From contig JARGXX010000113.1 of the NCBI GenBank assembly GCA_030374765.1, positions 496,001-560,000 on the forward strand: a DNA stretch of 64,000 nucleotides. Reading direction: 5' to 3'. The position numbers and the translations under genes were made by a program. This document shows, in pieces, positions 21,801 through 32,792 of the stretch (position 1 is the first letter of the stretch; each line of letters begins with the position of its first letter). Origin of the DNA: Agarophyton chilense (lineage: Eukaryota; Rhodophyta; Florideophyceae; Gracilariales; Gracilariaceae). A model generated the notes under the pieces. The model saw nothing but the letters and a program-made list of their open reading frames with translations, did no database searches and was not told where the DNA came from.

Positions 21801-23291
21801 TATTGGCCCGCTATGGTGGTTGATTGCTACGCTACGGTGCAGTTCTGCAGCCAATGCGCAAAGAACCGGGTGAAACTCCGGAAGCACTCCAAACGGATGA
21901 AGCTTTTCCCCGCAAGGGCGCCCCTCGAGTTTGTCGCAATCGACATTCTCGGGCCTCTACTCAAGACGCGCAAGGGAAACAAGTTCCTCTTGGTTACCAC
22001 TGACTGCTTTTCGAAGCTGGTGCGCACCGTACCTTTACGGAAGATCACCGCTTTCACGGTTGCGGACGCCTTCGTTACGCACTGGGCGTTCGTTTATGGC
22101 CCTCCGATAGAGGTTCTATCCGATAACGGTAAGCAGTTCGCCTCTAAGTTCTTTCAGGACGTCTGCCGCATCCTCGACGTCAAGAACCTGTTTACTACCA
22201 CCTACCACCCGCAAACAAACGGGCAGGTGGAACGCTTCAACCGCACCCTACTCGCGTCGCTACGCTCCTACGTATCCGATCACCCAATGACGTGGGACAT
22301 TTATTCTGATGCTATCACCTACGCCTACAACACGCAGGTTCACCGGACAACCGGTCTGACTCCCTTCGAGCTTGTGCTCTCCAGGACACCCACGCCAGTG
22401 GCGGTCGAACCCCAACACAGGGTCATCTCTTTCCCATCCGTGGGCCAATACCGCCTCAAGTGGAAGAACTGGATTACCAAGCTCGTACCGGTAGCCCGGA
22501 AGTCCATGGAACGTGCCCAGGCCGCCTACAAGCGGGACTTTGATAACCGCTTACGCGGACCACTACCGGCACCGCCCAAGCCGGGAACCTACGTGTTCGT
22601 TCGCCGGGAGTACTACAACCCCCGGACCGACAAGCGGCACAAGCTCTCGCCTGTCGCTGAAGGTCCGTTCCGGGTCGTGTCCTCCCTCCCCGGCACCGTT
22701 GTGGTGGACAAGAACGGCGACCACGAACGTCTTTCACAAGACCGCATCGTAGCCGCCCCACCGCCGCAGGCGGAAACCGCATCAGCCCCCGTCGAAACGG
22801 CCTCGGATACCACGGGTACAACGGTGGCACCACGCCCCGCCGTGGTACCGCACCCCTCACGGGGTCTCTCCGATATACCGACTTTATCGGAACCACCGGC
22901 AATGCCGGAAACACCTGGCCCTCGCGGCCAGCTACCCTTACGGGCGCCGCGCAGCGGTATTTATACCCGCCATGCGGTTAACACACCATCACCCGTCGCT
23001 CCGTCTAAGGAGGGGGAGGGGACCCGCTCAATCGCGGAAGCATCGCCGTCGCAACGGAAGTCTAACCGGACACCCCGGGCAAGGCCCCCGAGCGGGCATC
23101 CAGCATCGTCGCCGGACGTTACTCCGCTCCCGCGGGACGCGGCGGTCAATCCGACCGCCACGCAACCCCGCAAGGGGAACCAAGGCGCTCGAAGACCCGA
23201 AGCCGGGAAGCGAGACCCTACGGACGCTCCTCATCGCGTGGAAGCAACTAAGGGCTCCCCGCGCATTCGCGGTCACACACCGAGCGTTTAG
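18826..23291 (+). pseudogene. Element B pol: protease, RT, RNase H, integrase (dead RT)
   Basis: One frame runs from the gag overlap to TAG at 23289; its first ATG is at 18894. Domains in order are: retropepsin VLDTGAGPN; RT with WRFCVDYRRLN, YPIPRMDECIDSLGDAT and MPFG*TDARATFQR; the catalytic region CLV*LYDIIVFS; RNase H with DTDASDHQVG and TDHASLRWLL; and IN with an H-H-C-C module and D-D-E residues in AIDILGP, LSDNGKQF and GQVERFN. Two in-frame stops (20487-20489 and within CLV*) lie in RT. The YxDD box has become *LYD, so both the Tyr codon and the first catalytic Asp are lost. RNase H and IN appear intact. Confidence 0.88.
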
Positions 23292-24110
23292 GTCGATACC
23301 GGTACTCCGGCGGGCGCTGCGCAAGCAGGTCTAGCGAGCCACTCCGTTGAGAACGGTACGAACCCCATGGAGGAAAAGGGGCGCGACGACAAGTCGAAAA
23401 CCGCCTCCCTTGCCGAACAATCGGAGCCAACCGTCCGCGACGGCCCGACCACCCGTTCTCAAGGTCACGTGACCTGGGCGGGAGATCGGACCAATGGGCA
23501 CCCTACATCCCGGTCATTGGCTGATAGCCACCCCGCGGAGGCGGACCGCCGGGACGGTGAATCACTCACCGCCCGTGGCGCACTGCACGGCGGAAACTGC
23601 CCACCAATGGGAACACCGCATGCCGCAAATCAAGCGGAGGCCTCCGGCGAACCGTCACCAAAACGGAAGGACCCCCGCAAACTCGCGGTAAGAGCGGACT
23701 TCAGGGAAGCCCCTACCGCCCAGCGGAAACACAACCCGGCCGCGCCGGCAACTTCCGCCAAGCGGTACGGCAGCCTTGGCAACCCGGCAACAACCGCAGA
23801 GCGGATTGACAAACCGGGTGACCCGGAACAGGCGACGACGAGCCCAGCACCACGCGGCGCCGAGGCTCGGGCGACCACCACCCGGCAAGGCCGGCATGTT
23901 TACGTGCAGGAGTACGTCCTCGACCGAATTGTCGGACATAGCTACGATGGGTACGGGGTGCTCCAGTACCGGACCCGCTGGTACGGATACGGGCCGGAGT
24001 GGGACACCCCGGAGCCCATCGAGCACCTCCCGCGCTCCGCGGTAATGCGATACCACCGCCTTGCGGGGACCGCACTCCCAGCCACGCTGGTAAACGCCCA
24101 AGAGGGATAA
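23292..24110 (+). CDS. Chromodomain tail of element B pol
   Basis: After the single TAG at 23289 the pol frame stays open to 24110. A long Pro/Arg/Thr-rich linker is followed by a chromodomain: YVQEYVLDRIVGHSYDGYG, then YRTRWYGYGPEWDTPEP and a helix with RYHRLAG. The W-Y-G-Y-G-P-E-W-D-T-x-E-P core is textbook. The first ATG after the stop is at 23367, so separate translation is possible, but a Pol fusion is the usual arrangement in chromoviruses. Confidence 0.75.
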   Translation, partial: VDTGTPAGAAQAGLASHSVENGTNPMEEKGRDDKSKTASLAEQSEPTVRDGPTTRSQGHVTWAGDRTNGHPTSRSLADSHPAEADRRDGESLTARGALHGGNCPPMGTPHAANQAEASGEPSPKRKDPRKLAVRADFREAPTAQRKHNPAAPATSAKRYGSLGNPATTAERIDKPGDPEQATTSPAPRGAEARATTTRQGRHVYVQEYVLDRIVGHSYDGYGVLQYRTRWYGYGPEWDTPEPIEHLPRSAVMRYHRLAGTALPATLVNAQEG

Positions 24111-24442
24111 ACCGTGAACACGGAATGGAATGGCTGATGGCGCCACGCGCCATCTCCGCCCATGCCCCAACGCGGGGAAGGAAGCAACCGCTCACGCTAT
24201 CCCAACCTCGTTGGTGGTCGTGCCAGTTACCTGGTCCGCTCGCGAAGCACCCACCGTTAAACACGGGACTCCCAGCGAGGCTGGTTCCCTGCAACGTCGG
24301 AACCCCGGTTGAAGGCCGGTACCCCGGAAAGAAAGAAGTTGACTTGGGAAAGGGCGTCGGAAAGGCAACCCTCTTCTTTTATTTCTCACTACTGGCAAGG
24401 GCGCCCTAAGGGCGCCGCCCTACATTCTACCGGAAGCTCTGG
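24111..24442. other. Convergent gap between chromodomain and accessory gene (element B)
   Basis: There is no gene here. It holds a purine-rich stretch (GGAAAGAAAGAAG and GGGAAAGGGCG, about 24325-24365) that could be a polypurine tract, a T-rich stretch at 24370-24390, and a GC palindrome GGGCGCCCTAAGGGCGCC near 24400. If the purine stretch is the true tract, the 3' LTR would begin here and include the whole accessory gene. Confidence 0.4.
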
Positions 24443-26236
24443 TCATTCCTCCGCACGAGGTGGACCCCCGCCCAGGCGGTTGGCTAAGGCATCCCGCATG
24501 GCGGCCACATCACCCGAGATCTCGGAAGGGCGAAGCCCCACCTCCCGAAGGAAGCGCGCGATGACCTCGCCCCGCCCCGCGCCAGCGACGGTTGCGGGCG
24601 GGCCCGCCACCGATGGAGTCAGATAGGAATCCGTTCGCACGGCATCAGCAGCCCCGGATGGAGCCGCACCACCGTATTCAACGGACTCCTCACCGGCCTC
24701 GCCGGACCCGTCATCCTCCATCGGAGCGTAACCCGGATCCTCCGGTTCGTTGTCGACCATCGGGTCACCATCCGCATAGTCGCGGTAATAGTCGCTCGAG
24801 TCGACATACCCTCGCGGGTGGTCGGCCGGGACTTCACGCGGCGCATGCCGGCTGGCTTCCGCTTCCTCGCGGCTGATCTCGTGGTACTCCCAGGGGTCGA
24901 AGTAGACGAAATCCCCCGCTAGCGCGGTATTCCTTCCGAGTCCGGGGCCAGACCCGCGACGCGGTTGAATGCGCTGGGAGTTCTCCAGCGGGACCTCATC
25001 CCACTGGACCCCCTCCACAAAGTCGAGGAGGCCCAGCATCTCTTCTTCGTTCGCCTCGCCCCCGAGGGGGATGCGCATGTCCAAACGACGGATCGCAGCC
25101 CGCACACGCGGTGGCACGTACCACAATCGGTATTGGTCGTACGCCTCAGCGAGGATAAAAGCCGCAGTGCGGACGGCCCATTCGCTTACCACGACGGACC
25201 ACCACCCCGACTGGGGATCGTTCAAGAACGACGACCTTACATAGGTGAATACTGGGGGCAGCTCAACGAAGCAACCCCAGCACGCCTCCAAGGAGGACCA
25301 CCAGTCTGGGAGACTGACGTACCGACCACGTCGGTGAGCAGGCGCGATGCGCTCAATCTCCGTGTTCTGGTACGGTACGAAATACCCGGTCCGGGCCCGC
25401 CAACGCCGCTCATCGCGGATGAAGTTCTGAAGGAAGTTCGAGCGCGACTGCCGCGGTTGGTAGCGGAACTCTGCCCGAAGAATCGGTCGTGCCCAGCAAA
25501 GGGCTTCTTGCCGAGCGATCGGTGTGCCCCTCCAAGCGAGGGTTTCCAATCCGTTAAGACGGTCACAGTACGACATTTCCCCGCGAGTGCGGTAAAGGTG
25601 GACGTCGAATTCGACCTCTGGCGGTATCGGGAACTCGAAAGGCGCCCGATGGTGCCTGAGATAAGCGATCCGCGCAAGCGCGGCTTGAGCCTCCGCAGAG
25701 GATTCACCGCGTCGGCGGAGTATGTGTTGTACCGGGATGGCGATACGATTACGCCAATCCCAGGACAGGGTCACCACGCCGGGCAGGTCGCCCGGGAGCA
25801 TCTCCGAATTATCGGTGTAGGATTGGATCAAATCCTCGTCGCGGACAGCCAATGGGTGAAACCAAGGCGCATACCGCAACCTCGCGGAGCCATGCCGAGT
25901 TCTCGAATTTGCACCCACAAGGGCGTCGTAGGTCGGCCACTGCGGTGGGTCCGCCTGTCCGCGAAAGCGGGCTCCAATACGGCGGTCTTCGTACGCGAGG
26001 TTGACGGCCGGAGTTCGGTTGGTAACATTCCCCGGGTGGGGCGCGGACCGGAAGCCGGTGGAACCGCCAAGGGCGGGAGTCGCGGAGGTGTTATGACGGT
26101 CGGGGTTGGACATGGTGCGTGTTGGTGTGCCGTGGTTGGAATCGGATGCGGAGGGCGTGCGTGGGATCCTTGGTGAAAGTGTGTTGGTTTCCGGAGACCC
26201 GGTGTCGGACGCGCTCTTATCATGACGAGCTGCCAT
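24443..26236 (-). CDS. Antisense accessory protein of gypsy element B (unknown function, intact)
   Basis: An uninterrupted frame of 597 codons runs opposite to gag-pol, from ATG at 26236 (MAARHDKSASDTG) to 24443. The N-terminal 70 residues are Ser/Thr/Pro-rich and probably disordered. A conserved Trp- and Tyr-rich core follows (ARFRGQADPPQWPTYDAL, WDWRNRIAIPV, PDWWSSLEACWG, PPVFTYV, VVVSEWAVR, YFDPWEYHEI). The C-terminus is acidic and ends with a short helix (EVIARFLREVG). It is the same family as the element A accessory. The coding sequence crosses the edge of the direct repeat at 25424, so its 5' half and promoter lie in the LTR. No catalytic or membrane motif is recognised. Preservation while pol has decayed suggests a younger lesion in pol or some use of the protein. 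Confidence 0.78.
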   Translation of the reverse strand: MAARHDKSASDTGSPETNTLSPRIPRTPSASDSNHGTPTRTMSNPDRHNTSATPALGGSTGFRSAPHPGNVTNRTPAVNLAYEDRRIGARFRGQADPPQWPTYDALVGANSRTRHGSARLRYAPWFHPLAVRDEDLIQSYTDNSEMLPGDLPGVVTLSWDWRNRIAIPVQHILRRRGESSAEAQAALARIAYLRHHRAPFEFPIPPEVEFDVHLYRTRGEMSYCDRLNGLETLAWRGTPIARQEALCWARPILRAEFRYQPRQSRSNFLQNFIRDERRWRARTGYFVPYQNTEIERIAPAHRRGRYVSLPDWWSSLEACWGCFVELPPVFTYVRSSFLNDPQSGWWSVVVSEWAVRTAAFILAEAYDQYRLWYVPPRVRAAIRRLDMRIPLGGEANEEEMLGLLDFVEGVQWDEVPLENSQRIQPRRGSGPGLGRNTALAGDFVYFDPWEYHEISREEAEASRHAPREVPADHPRGYVDSSDYYRDYADGDPMVDNEPEDPGYAPMEDDGSGEAGEESVEYGGAAPSGAADAVRTDSYLTPSVAGPPATVAGAGRGEVIARFLREVGLRPSEISGDVAAMRDALANRLGGGPPRAEE

Positions 26237-27147
26237 GCCGACTTCCTCTTCGAGGTGTTCGCCCTGTCTTAAGGGGGGGGATATGAAGAGCAACGTCCTC
26301 CAGGGAGGTTTTTGGGGACTTAAGTTTTTTCCGGAGCCTCCGGCGTGCAACCTCGTTATGAGTAGGAGTAATCCGTTTTACGGCGATGGGCGGAACGCCG
26401 GTGATGCACCGGCGGGACCGGGTGCCATACACGTGGCCGCAGCGCCCGCGCGACACGTGGCCGCCAGATTGGCACCTTTTGTTAGACGGACATTTAGCTA
26501 TTTAGGATAGACTTTATTTATTCTATTCTACGGTGACTACAGTACTTAGGCCGCCGGCCTCGCGGCCGCCGGTCCAGTAAAGTCTGCCCAACAAGGGTGA
26601 TCTTGGTCTTCCAGATCTTGGCTCTGGGTCGAACCGCCTGCGCGGATATACAACTCCTTACGGAGGGATTTCCCGTGGTGCACGGCTTCCCAACCCCCTT
26701 GGACGTTCAAGCAGCCTTCGTGTGTTGGGTATCTATTCCCACTTTCGTGGTTCCGCCCTTGTATACGGTTTGCTACACCCGGCAGTGCCGGCTATTCCCG
26801 AGTCCCCTCTTGCGACTCGTGGTCAACCTCTCCCTCTTGCCTCCGTTCCCATTTTCCTTCCCTTTTCCTCCCCTTCATTGGGAAATTCCCGCTCTTGCGG
26901 CTCGAACTGACACCTGTCGCGCTCGCCACTCTCGTGGGTTTTGCCTCCTCAGGGGATACGCAAGCACCGCTTCGGCGGATATTCTCGGCTTCTTTCAGCC
27001 TCGCTGCGCCCGTCGCGACGGTTCGGCTCCGGCTTACACCCGGCATTGCGCGCCGATCCCTGGGAGGGCTCTACCGCGCCGGTTGCCTCGTGAGAGGATG
27101 ATCCGGACGTCTTCGTAGGTTTTCCCCCTTGGGGGCATTGTCCTACA
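25424..27147 (+). mobile_element. 3' LTR of element B (part shared with the 5' LTR)
   Basis: This 1724-bp region repeats 14873-16596 almost exactly and ends CCTACA, followed by the target duplication. Its left limit is only the limit of the match. The LTR could reach further left, since the 5' LTR starts with 24 bases not found here. It includes the start of the antisense gene. Confidence 0.8.
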
Positions 27148-27152
27148 CAAAA

Positions 27153-27646
27153 GAGACATACAAATTTTCCCAGCCACTCCAAATAAGTTTCCTTTTTGAA
27201 CTCATTGCACTGCGCAACTATAACCCCAAACTAACCCCCTTCATTGATGGCTTACCACTGCACCACACATCCGCCGAAGACGAACAAATCAAACTCTCTA
27301 TGAAAGAGTACCAGTCCATTTTAAGAGAACTACGCTACATCGTTGACTCAAACCGCCCCGATTTCTACTTCATAGTAAAAAAACTGGCAACTGCTCTCTC
27401 TAACCACAGAAATCTACACTAGACTACTCTCAAGCGTTCTTCAATACCTAAAAAAACGCAACACAGCACGGTATCCTCATGTCACAAGCCACTTTAAAAC
27501 TACGTGCACTTCATTCGCACAACTTAAATACGGTTTATTCGGACGCAGATCATGCTGTGGATGCCACAGACTGCGAATTTACATCATAATTCCTTCACTG
27601 TTTAAACAACAACTTTTTCTGTTGGTATGCTCGCAAACAGAACAGT
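27153..27646 (+). pseudogene. Copia element E, fragment 3 (RT end and start of RNase H)
   Basis: The plus strand reads YQSILRELRYIVDSNRPDFYF, the copia YR..VGSLMYL..TRPDI motif (two residues of which are strayed), then VKKLATALSNHRNLH, and later YSDADHAVDATDCEFTS, the first catalytic Asp region of copia RNase H. It continues fragment 2 across element B. It ends at ACAGT (27642-27646), where copia element D inserted. Confidence 0.75.
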
Positions 27647-27962
27647 TGTAACAGTTTTGGCAAATCTGTCGGACATGTCGTAGGGCTGTCGTCGCAGATG
27701 TCTCGCGCGTGTGTTGATGCGTTCAGCACAAAGCTCGGCTCTCCTTGCTCAGCTCCTTTTCGCTGGTCCGCCGTTCTCTACTCTTTATTTGACCCAAGGC
27801 TGGGTCCTCTCTATCGTGTGCTGTGCCCTTTGGCAAGGGCTCTTCTGCTGACAAACATTTGGGCGGTCGTGCCCTTTCAATGTTGCATTGTGCAATGCAA
27901 AATCTTTCTAATTAAGCTAGAGCACTCTTCGAAGGCTGTGCTCTTGCTCCGTGATTCTCACA
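27647..27962 (-). mobile_element. 3' LTR of element D
   Basis: Direct repeat of 32475-32792. It is followed inward by a run of C (27964-27972), G-rich on the sense strand, that fits a polypurine tract next to the 3' LTR. Confidence 0.9.
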
Positions 27963-27999
27963 CCCCCCCCCCGTTGCATCAAGCTATTTGATGCAACTC

Positions 28000-30900
28000 T
28001 CACTTCCATGCTTTGCTGTCTAGGCGGAATGATCGATGTTCGGGGAGTGTTAGTGTTCCGGTTACAGCAATTCGGTTCAGCAGTTTGTGCATCATTGGGT
28101 TATACTTTGTGAGTGCATCAGTAATATTAACCTTTTCTTGTATCCACCGAAGCACATCCATTTCGTGAGCTTCAAATGAGTCTCTCAATCGTTGTACTGT
28201 CTGCCATAGTCTGTACTCCCTTCCTTCGTGCAGCGTTGTAATTGTTTCAAATAGTCCTTTAGAGTCCACGTTGAGAATATGCACGAATTGGTCTTCGGGG
28301 GAGATAGATTTAAGCATCGATTTCAAATAGAACCCTCTATCATCTGCTTCAGTGCAAGCAATTATTTCTGCGCCGTATGATGAGTACAATACTCTCCTTT
28401 GTTTTGTACTTGACCAGTCAATTATGTGGTACGTCGTTGCGTCGTCCTCCGCCCTGTATCGTAGTCCAGTGATCACTCCACTCTGCCCGTATATCTGGCT
28501 GGTTGAAATATTGAAGGACGCATCCGAGAAGGAAACCACTTCAATTGCTGTAATATTTCCATTAGGACGCCGAAAGGTGAGTACTGGTCGGAGGTTTCGA
28601 AGCTCATGCAGCATCTTGTTTGCGTCAATCAAATGCGATATCGTTAGTTTGCTCATTCTCTGCTGCATGAGTGACCCAACGTACGCGGCTTGTGGTAGCG
28701 AACCACACCCCAACCAAGTAAGTTCACCCGCCAGTGCACGATACGATCGAATCTCATTGGGGTGTGCGGTATCATTTCGCATAGCTTTGCGCACTTTGCT
28801 AAGGTTAATTGGCTTTATAGAGTTCACATACTCTTCCATAGACAGTTGGATAGCGAAGTCGTCGTACTGTTTGATGACACATCCATTGAACTTAATTTCG
28901 TCGTCGATGATCGTCTTGCTGACACAAAATCGTTGATCAAGTTCCAATGCAAAGTCGCGCATGTCCTCTACGGATCCAGAGATCAGAAGGTCGTCCGTTA
29001 ACTTGGCAAGCAATAGCTTTATGGATCCGTCATCTTTCCTTCTGATATATAGTTGCGTAACTCCAAAGGCACGAGAAAAGTTTGCTTCGTTCAACAACCA
29101 GCTCTCAATGACAGTAGCCCACTGTCTTCCTGCCTCACTGATGCCATATGGAAGCTTGGTCAGTTTCCATAGGTTTCCGCGGCGGCCTTTCCATTCTTTA
29201 GGTGGACGCACATATAGTTCTCTGGTAATAGGTCCGCTCTGGAGGTACGCTCCTTTAATGTCGATGCATCCAATTCGTAATCTGAGGAACGATGTCAGCG
29301 ATAGAAGGATGCGTATGACGTCGAATTGAGCGTTCGCAGAATCGTTTCTGATATTCCCCTTTTCCTTGTCACGGTTCCCGTGCGGGCACAGCCTTGCTTT
29401 CATTCTTTTCTGGTTCTTCTCTTCGTTCTTTACTTTGTACACGACATGGGAGCTAATGACGTTAGCGTGCACCGGTACTTCGTGTTCAGGTACCTCAACA
29501 TATGCGCCTTTCCAAGCGTTCTGGATTTCATCCTCTACAGCGTTGTCGAGTATCCATTGGGGTGCACATTCCATTCTTTTGCGGGTGACCTGCTGGTTAC
29601 CAATAGCCTTGTAGATCTCCGTGAGGACGAATTGCTCGTCAGACTTGAGGTGTGCATCATATTCTTTTGGAGGTCCTTCTGCGCTGACCTGGCCAATATC
29701 CCGTGAAGCATCGCCAATTACTGTGGTAGAGAAGAACGAATTGTGAAGGCCCTCATTCGTGGCTTCGTCTTCCGATGGATAATCAGGGCCGAATACATCG
29801 ATCATGATCTGTTCTGATTCACGTGGTACTTCTGCGTCGTCCTGGGGATTGTGTGCTGTCTCTGGTGTTTCATGCGCGAGTATATCCTCTAATATACCTT
29901 CTTGTAATTGGCTAGCAAGTTGGCCATCAGGAACAAGACGAACGTGTTCGTATGCGACTTTCATCGGCGGGCCTCGGTTAGACCGTCTACATTTAACATA
30001 GTATGGGGTGGTCTGCGTTACCGTGGCTTTAACCCACCTCACCCGCTCGTTCTGCTTTGATGTGTTGAAATATACCCAGATAGATGTTCCTGGTCGGATG
30101 GAATGTGGGGGAATGAGGTGGTTGTTGTGTGCTTTGAGCACCTTTTGCAGAGCTCGAGTGGCTGTTGTGCGCTTGTGGGCGTTAAGAAGTTCTTCTGGGA
30201 CACTATTGGCTGGTATACCCAGCAGCGACGGTGAGTATCCCCTTGCAAGTTGAAAGGAGCTCAATGTGGAGTTTCCGTGGAACAAGTTGCTCAAGAAGGA
30301 CGTTCGGGCGACAAGGGTTCGTGGTGAAGCCGTGGTGTTCTCCTTAGATACGCGAGCAAATACTGACTTGAATAAGCCGTTGTTGCGTTCGATCTTGCGG
30401 TTTTTGGATGAACACCTTGCCGGGCGGTCTTACATTTTGATACCATGTGCGTTCATGAGCTTCGTCAGCGCTGGATTTGTCAATTCAGGGTCTGCGCTGA
30501 AATACTTTGGGGCTCCATGGTGGTATATCCATTCCGACTCCAGCTTGTTGCACATCTCACTCGCGTCTTTCTTCGTCACAATCGACCTCTCGCCGTAGTT
30601 CGTGCCAGCGTCGATGATATTGAGGATTTCATATTTGATATTCTCTATGTATACCACGAGAAAATCGGCTTGTAAAGACTCATTGAATGCTTCGTTTACA
30701 TGCGTTAGCGAGATTTTCTTTCGGTTAGCAGGGCGTCCAGTGGAAGCACAGATATCGCAGGCATCGTGGATTTCCTCACACGTTCGGCTTAGATCGTCTA
30801 TCAGCTTGTTAGCGTCCCTCAGTACAGCTTTCATCTCGTTAGCTGTGGCGTGTGTGAAGCGATGTATCTTTTTTAGTTCGTTCTTGTTGAGTGGCAGGCT

Positions 30901-31374
30901 AGAGTTTGACATCAGGGTATTTATGTTCGAGGCTCGATGTGGGATTATTTCCATCCGAAGCCTGTCATTTCCATGACAGTCCTTCTCAATATACGTTCGG
31001 AACACGCGTTCAGCAGTATCCATTGGACGTTTGAAGCAGAGTATATGTGGCTTGGTTTGGTTGAGTGTATTGGCAAATCTCTTCACGTCCAGGCCAATGA
31101 GGAGTGGCGAAGAACCATGTACTAGGTCGAATGGTAGCACCGTGGGACGATGGTTGGCATCGTTTATAATCAGATTCCAAGTGCATATGACAGGTTTAGC
31201 TTTTTCTGAATGATTGCCCCAGCCATGGTAATAATGCTCTCGGGGGGGATCTAGTGTCAAATTGATGCCAAGGGCGTCGCACAGTGCTGTTGCCTCTTCA
31301 ATTCCTCCAGTTGAGGTTGGAGCTCCTTCATTTAATATAGGATTGAGGTCAGGATGGAGCCCAACTGGCCTCAA
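28000..31374 (-). pseudogene. Element D pol: protease, integrase, RT, RNase H (one stop)
   Basis: One minus-strand frame is interrupted only by TAA at 30430-30432. The protease region reads ILNEGAPTSTGG and later LLIGLDV; the usual D-[ST]-G is replaced by N-E-G, and relic F has D-E-G at the same place. Integrase has a zinc module (HRFTHAT, CDICAST), acidic residues in LQADFLVV and SADPELT, and the Glu in SKNRKIERNN just after the stop. RT has CIDIKGAYLQSG, KLPYGISEAGRQW and TDDLLISG as catalytic box. RNase H has SFSDASFN, CTEADDRGF, VDSKGLFETI and DALTKYNP. The frame starts in -1 relative to gag and overlaps its stop. Confidence 0.88.
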
Positions 31375-32471
31375 TCCCGAAAAAGCGACTGTGAGGCCGG
31401 CTCATTCTTGTTGCTTTCATGAAGGGGGGGCCTTTCGTCAGGGGCAGGCGTTGCGCCAGCGTCATTTCGTTTCGCCTGACGTCTCGATTTCATGATAGCA
31501 CGGCAGTCTTCGCGGTCTCTCCACCAATGACCGGAATTATTGCATGCTCGGCATTTGGTCTCCTCCTTCAGCTTCTTGAAGTCCTTTCTGCTACCAACAT
31601 AAGGAGAAGTATTCCTTTTTCCCAGCATCGATCCATGAGTCTTGATATTTGAGGTGCTAGGACTGTGCTGTGGTTTGCTCTGAACATGAGATAGGTATTC
31701 TGAAGCAATTTCTAGGGTGAACATTGGTACTTTATGCACACTTTGCTCTTGTTTTTTCTTTGCTTCCTCCTGAACTTTGAGTGTCGGTGATTCAGCTACA
31801 TCTACCTCTGATGATTGTGAAGTTCTTAACATATTCAGGAGGAAATTGAGCTCGGAATTCGTAGCCAAGATCTGCCCCAAGTGATCTACTTTCTCCAAGG
31901 TGGACGAAGTGAGTTGGAAAAGGATAGAATTCATCGTGTCTGGGGTTAACTGTGCGTTACGAATCATCATGACTGCAAACTGCCTGCTCGTTGCGTCACT
32001 TATTCCGGTTGTATGATTTGTATACCTCGCCACGGCTCCAGTAAATCGAGTGGCAAACGAAGACACGGGTTCATTCTCAGCTCGTGAGCAACTGTGTATA
32101 GCTGTGAGCAAGTCAACTTCTCTTTTCATTGACTCAGTAGGAGTGTCTTTTGCAATGACATCGAGTATGCTCTCGATGAGTTTCTCGTTCTTGGGATCAT
32201 CATGCTGAACTGAAAGAGATAGGGTACGATTGGAAACCGCCTTTTTCAATAAGGCTTGAGCTGTCTGGTCACATGAACGGTAAATGATGTATACAGCACC
32301 CTTGCGCAAGGCCTTCCATTTTGTGTCAACTTCTGCCATTTCGTTGACCATCTGCATCCAGAACCGTAGCTCATCGCGGTAACGAACTTTCGAGGTGACG
32401 TTGGTTACGAACAGAGGAGCATTATTATTGTTGCTACTGGAATCTGCGAGTACAGGCCCCGCTGGGCCCAT
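31371..32471 (-). CDS. Gag of copia element D
   Basis: An intact frame of about 366 codons runs from ATG at 32471 (MGPAGPVLADSS). The frame is also open further up to an ATG at 32504 inside the LTR. It is helical and charged throughout, with a gag-like centre (ENEPVSSFATRFTGAVARYTN) shared with relic F (TGESIKEFTNRFAGPALSYLN). Near the C-terminus CRACNNSGHWWRDREDC is a zinc-knuckle-like motif with a longer last spacing (CX2CX4HX7C). The stop TGA overlaps the pol frame. Confidence 0.8.
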   Translation of the reverse strand: MGPAGPVLADSSSNNNNAPLFVTNVTSKVRYRDELRFWMQMVNEMAEVDTKWKALRKGAVYIIYRSCDQTAQALLKKAVSNRTLSLSVQHDDPKNEKLIESILDVIAKDTPTESMKREVDLLTAIHSCSRAENEPVSSFATRFTGAVARYTNHTTGISDATSRQFAVMMIRNAQLTPDTMNSILFQLTSSTLEKVDHLGQILATNSELNFLLNMLRTSQSSEVDVAESPTLKVQEEAKKKQEQSVHKVPMFTLEIASEYLSHVQSKPQHSPSTSNIKTHGSMLGKRNTSPYVGSRKDFKKLKEETKCRACNNSGHWWRDREDCRAIMKSRRQAKRNDAGATPAPDERPPLHESNKNEPASQSLFRD

Positions 32472-32474
32472 AAC

Positions 32475-32792
32475 TGTAACAGTTTTGGCAAAGCTGTGGG
32501 ACATGTCGTAGGGCTGTCGTCGCAGATGTCTCGCGCGTGTGTGGATGCGTTCAGCACAAAGCTCGACTCTCCTTGCTCAGCTCCTCTTCGCTGGTCCGCC
32601 GTTCTCTCTCCTCTTTATTTGACCCAAGGCTGGGTCCTCTCTATCGTGTGCTGTGCCCTTTGGCAAGGGCTCTTCTGCTGACAAACATTTGGGCGGTCGT
32701 GCCCTTTCAATGTTGCATTGTGCAATGCAAAATCTTTCTAATTAAGCTAGAGCACTCTTCGAAGGCTGTGCTCTTGCTCCGTGATTCTCACA
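32475..32792 (-). mobile_element. 5' LTR of element D
   Basis: Direct repeat of 27647-27962, followed on the minus strand by TGGGCCCAGC two to four bases inside, a candidate primer-binding site. Its outer side is flanked by ACAGT. Confidence 0.9.

Larger units (their letters stand above)
14849..27147 (+). mobile_element. Ty3/gypsy element B (chromodomain type, with antisense accessory gene)
   Basis: The element begins TGTGGTGCAC at 14849, directly after CAAAA (14844-14848). It ends CCTACA at 27147, directly before CAAAA (27148-27152), giving a perfect 5-bp target duplication. Sense order is 5' LTR, primer-binding site, gag, PR-RT-RNase H-IN, chromodomain; an antisense accessory gene follows that starts inside the 3' LTR. 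A 1724-bp direct repeat (14873-16596 and 25424-27147) with very few differences shows a young insertion. RT carries stops and a lost catalytic Asp, so it cannot move by itself. Confidence 0.88.
27647..32792 (-). mobile_element. Copia-type element D, nearly intact
   Basis: The element is bounded by LTRs of 316 and 318 bp that start TGTAACAG and end CTCACA on the plus strand. A perfect ACAGT duplication flanks it (27642-27646 and 32793-32797). The LTRs differ at only a handful of positions. On the minus strand it encodes gag and a pol in the order PR-IN-RT-RNase H, which defines Ty1/copia. One in-frame stop lies in integrase. It is probably the youngest insertion of the nest. Confidence 0.9.
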
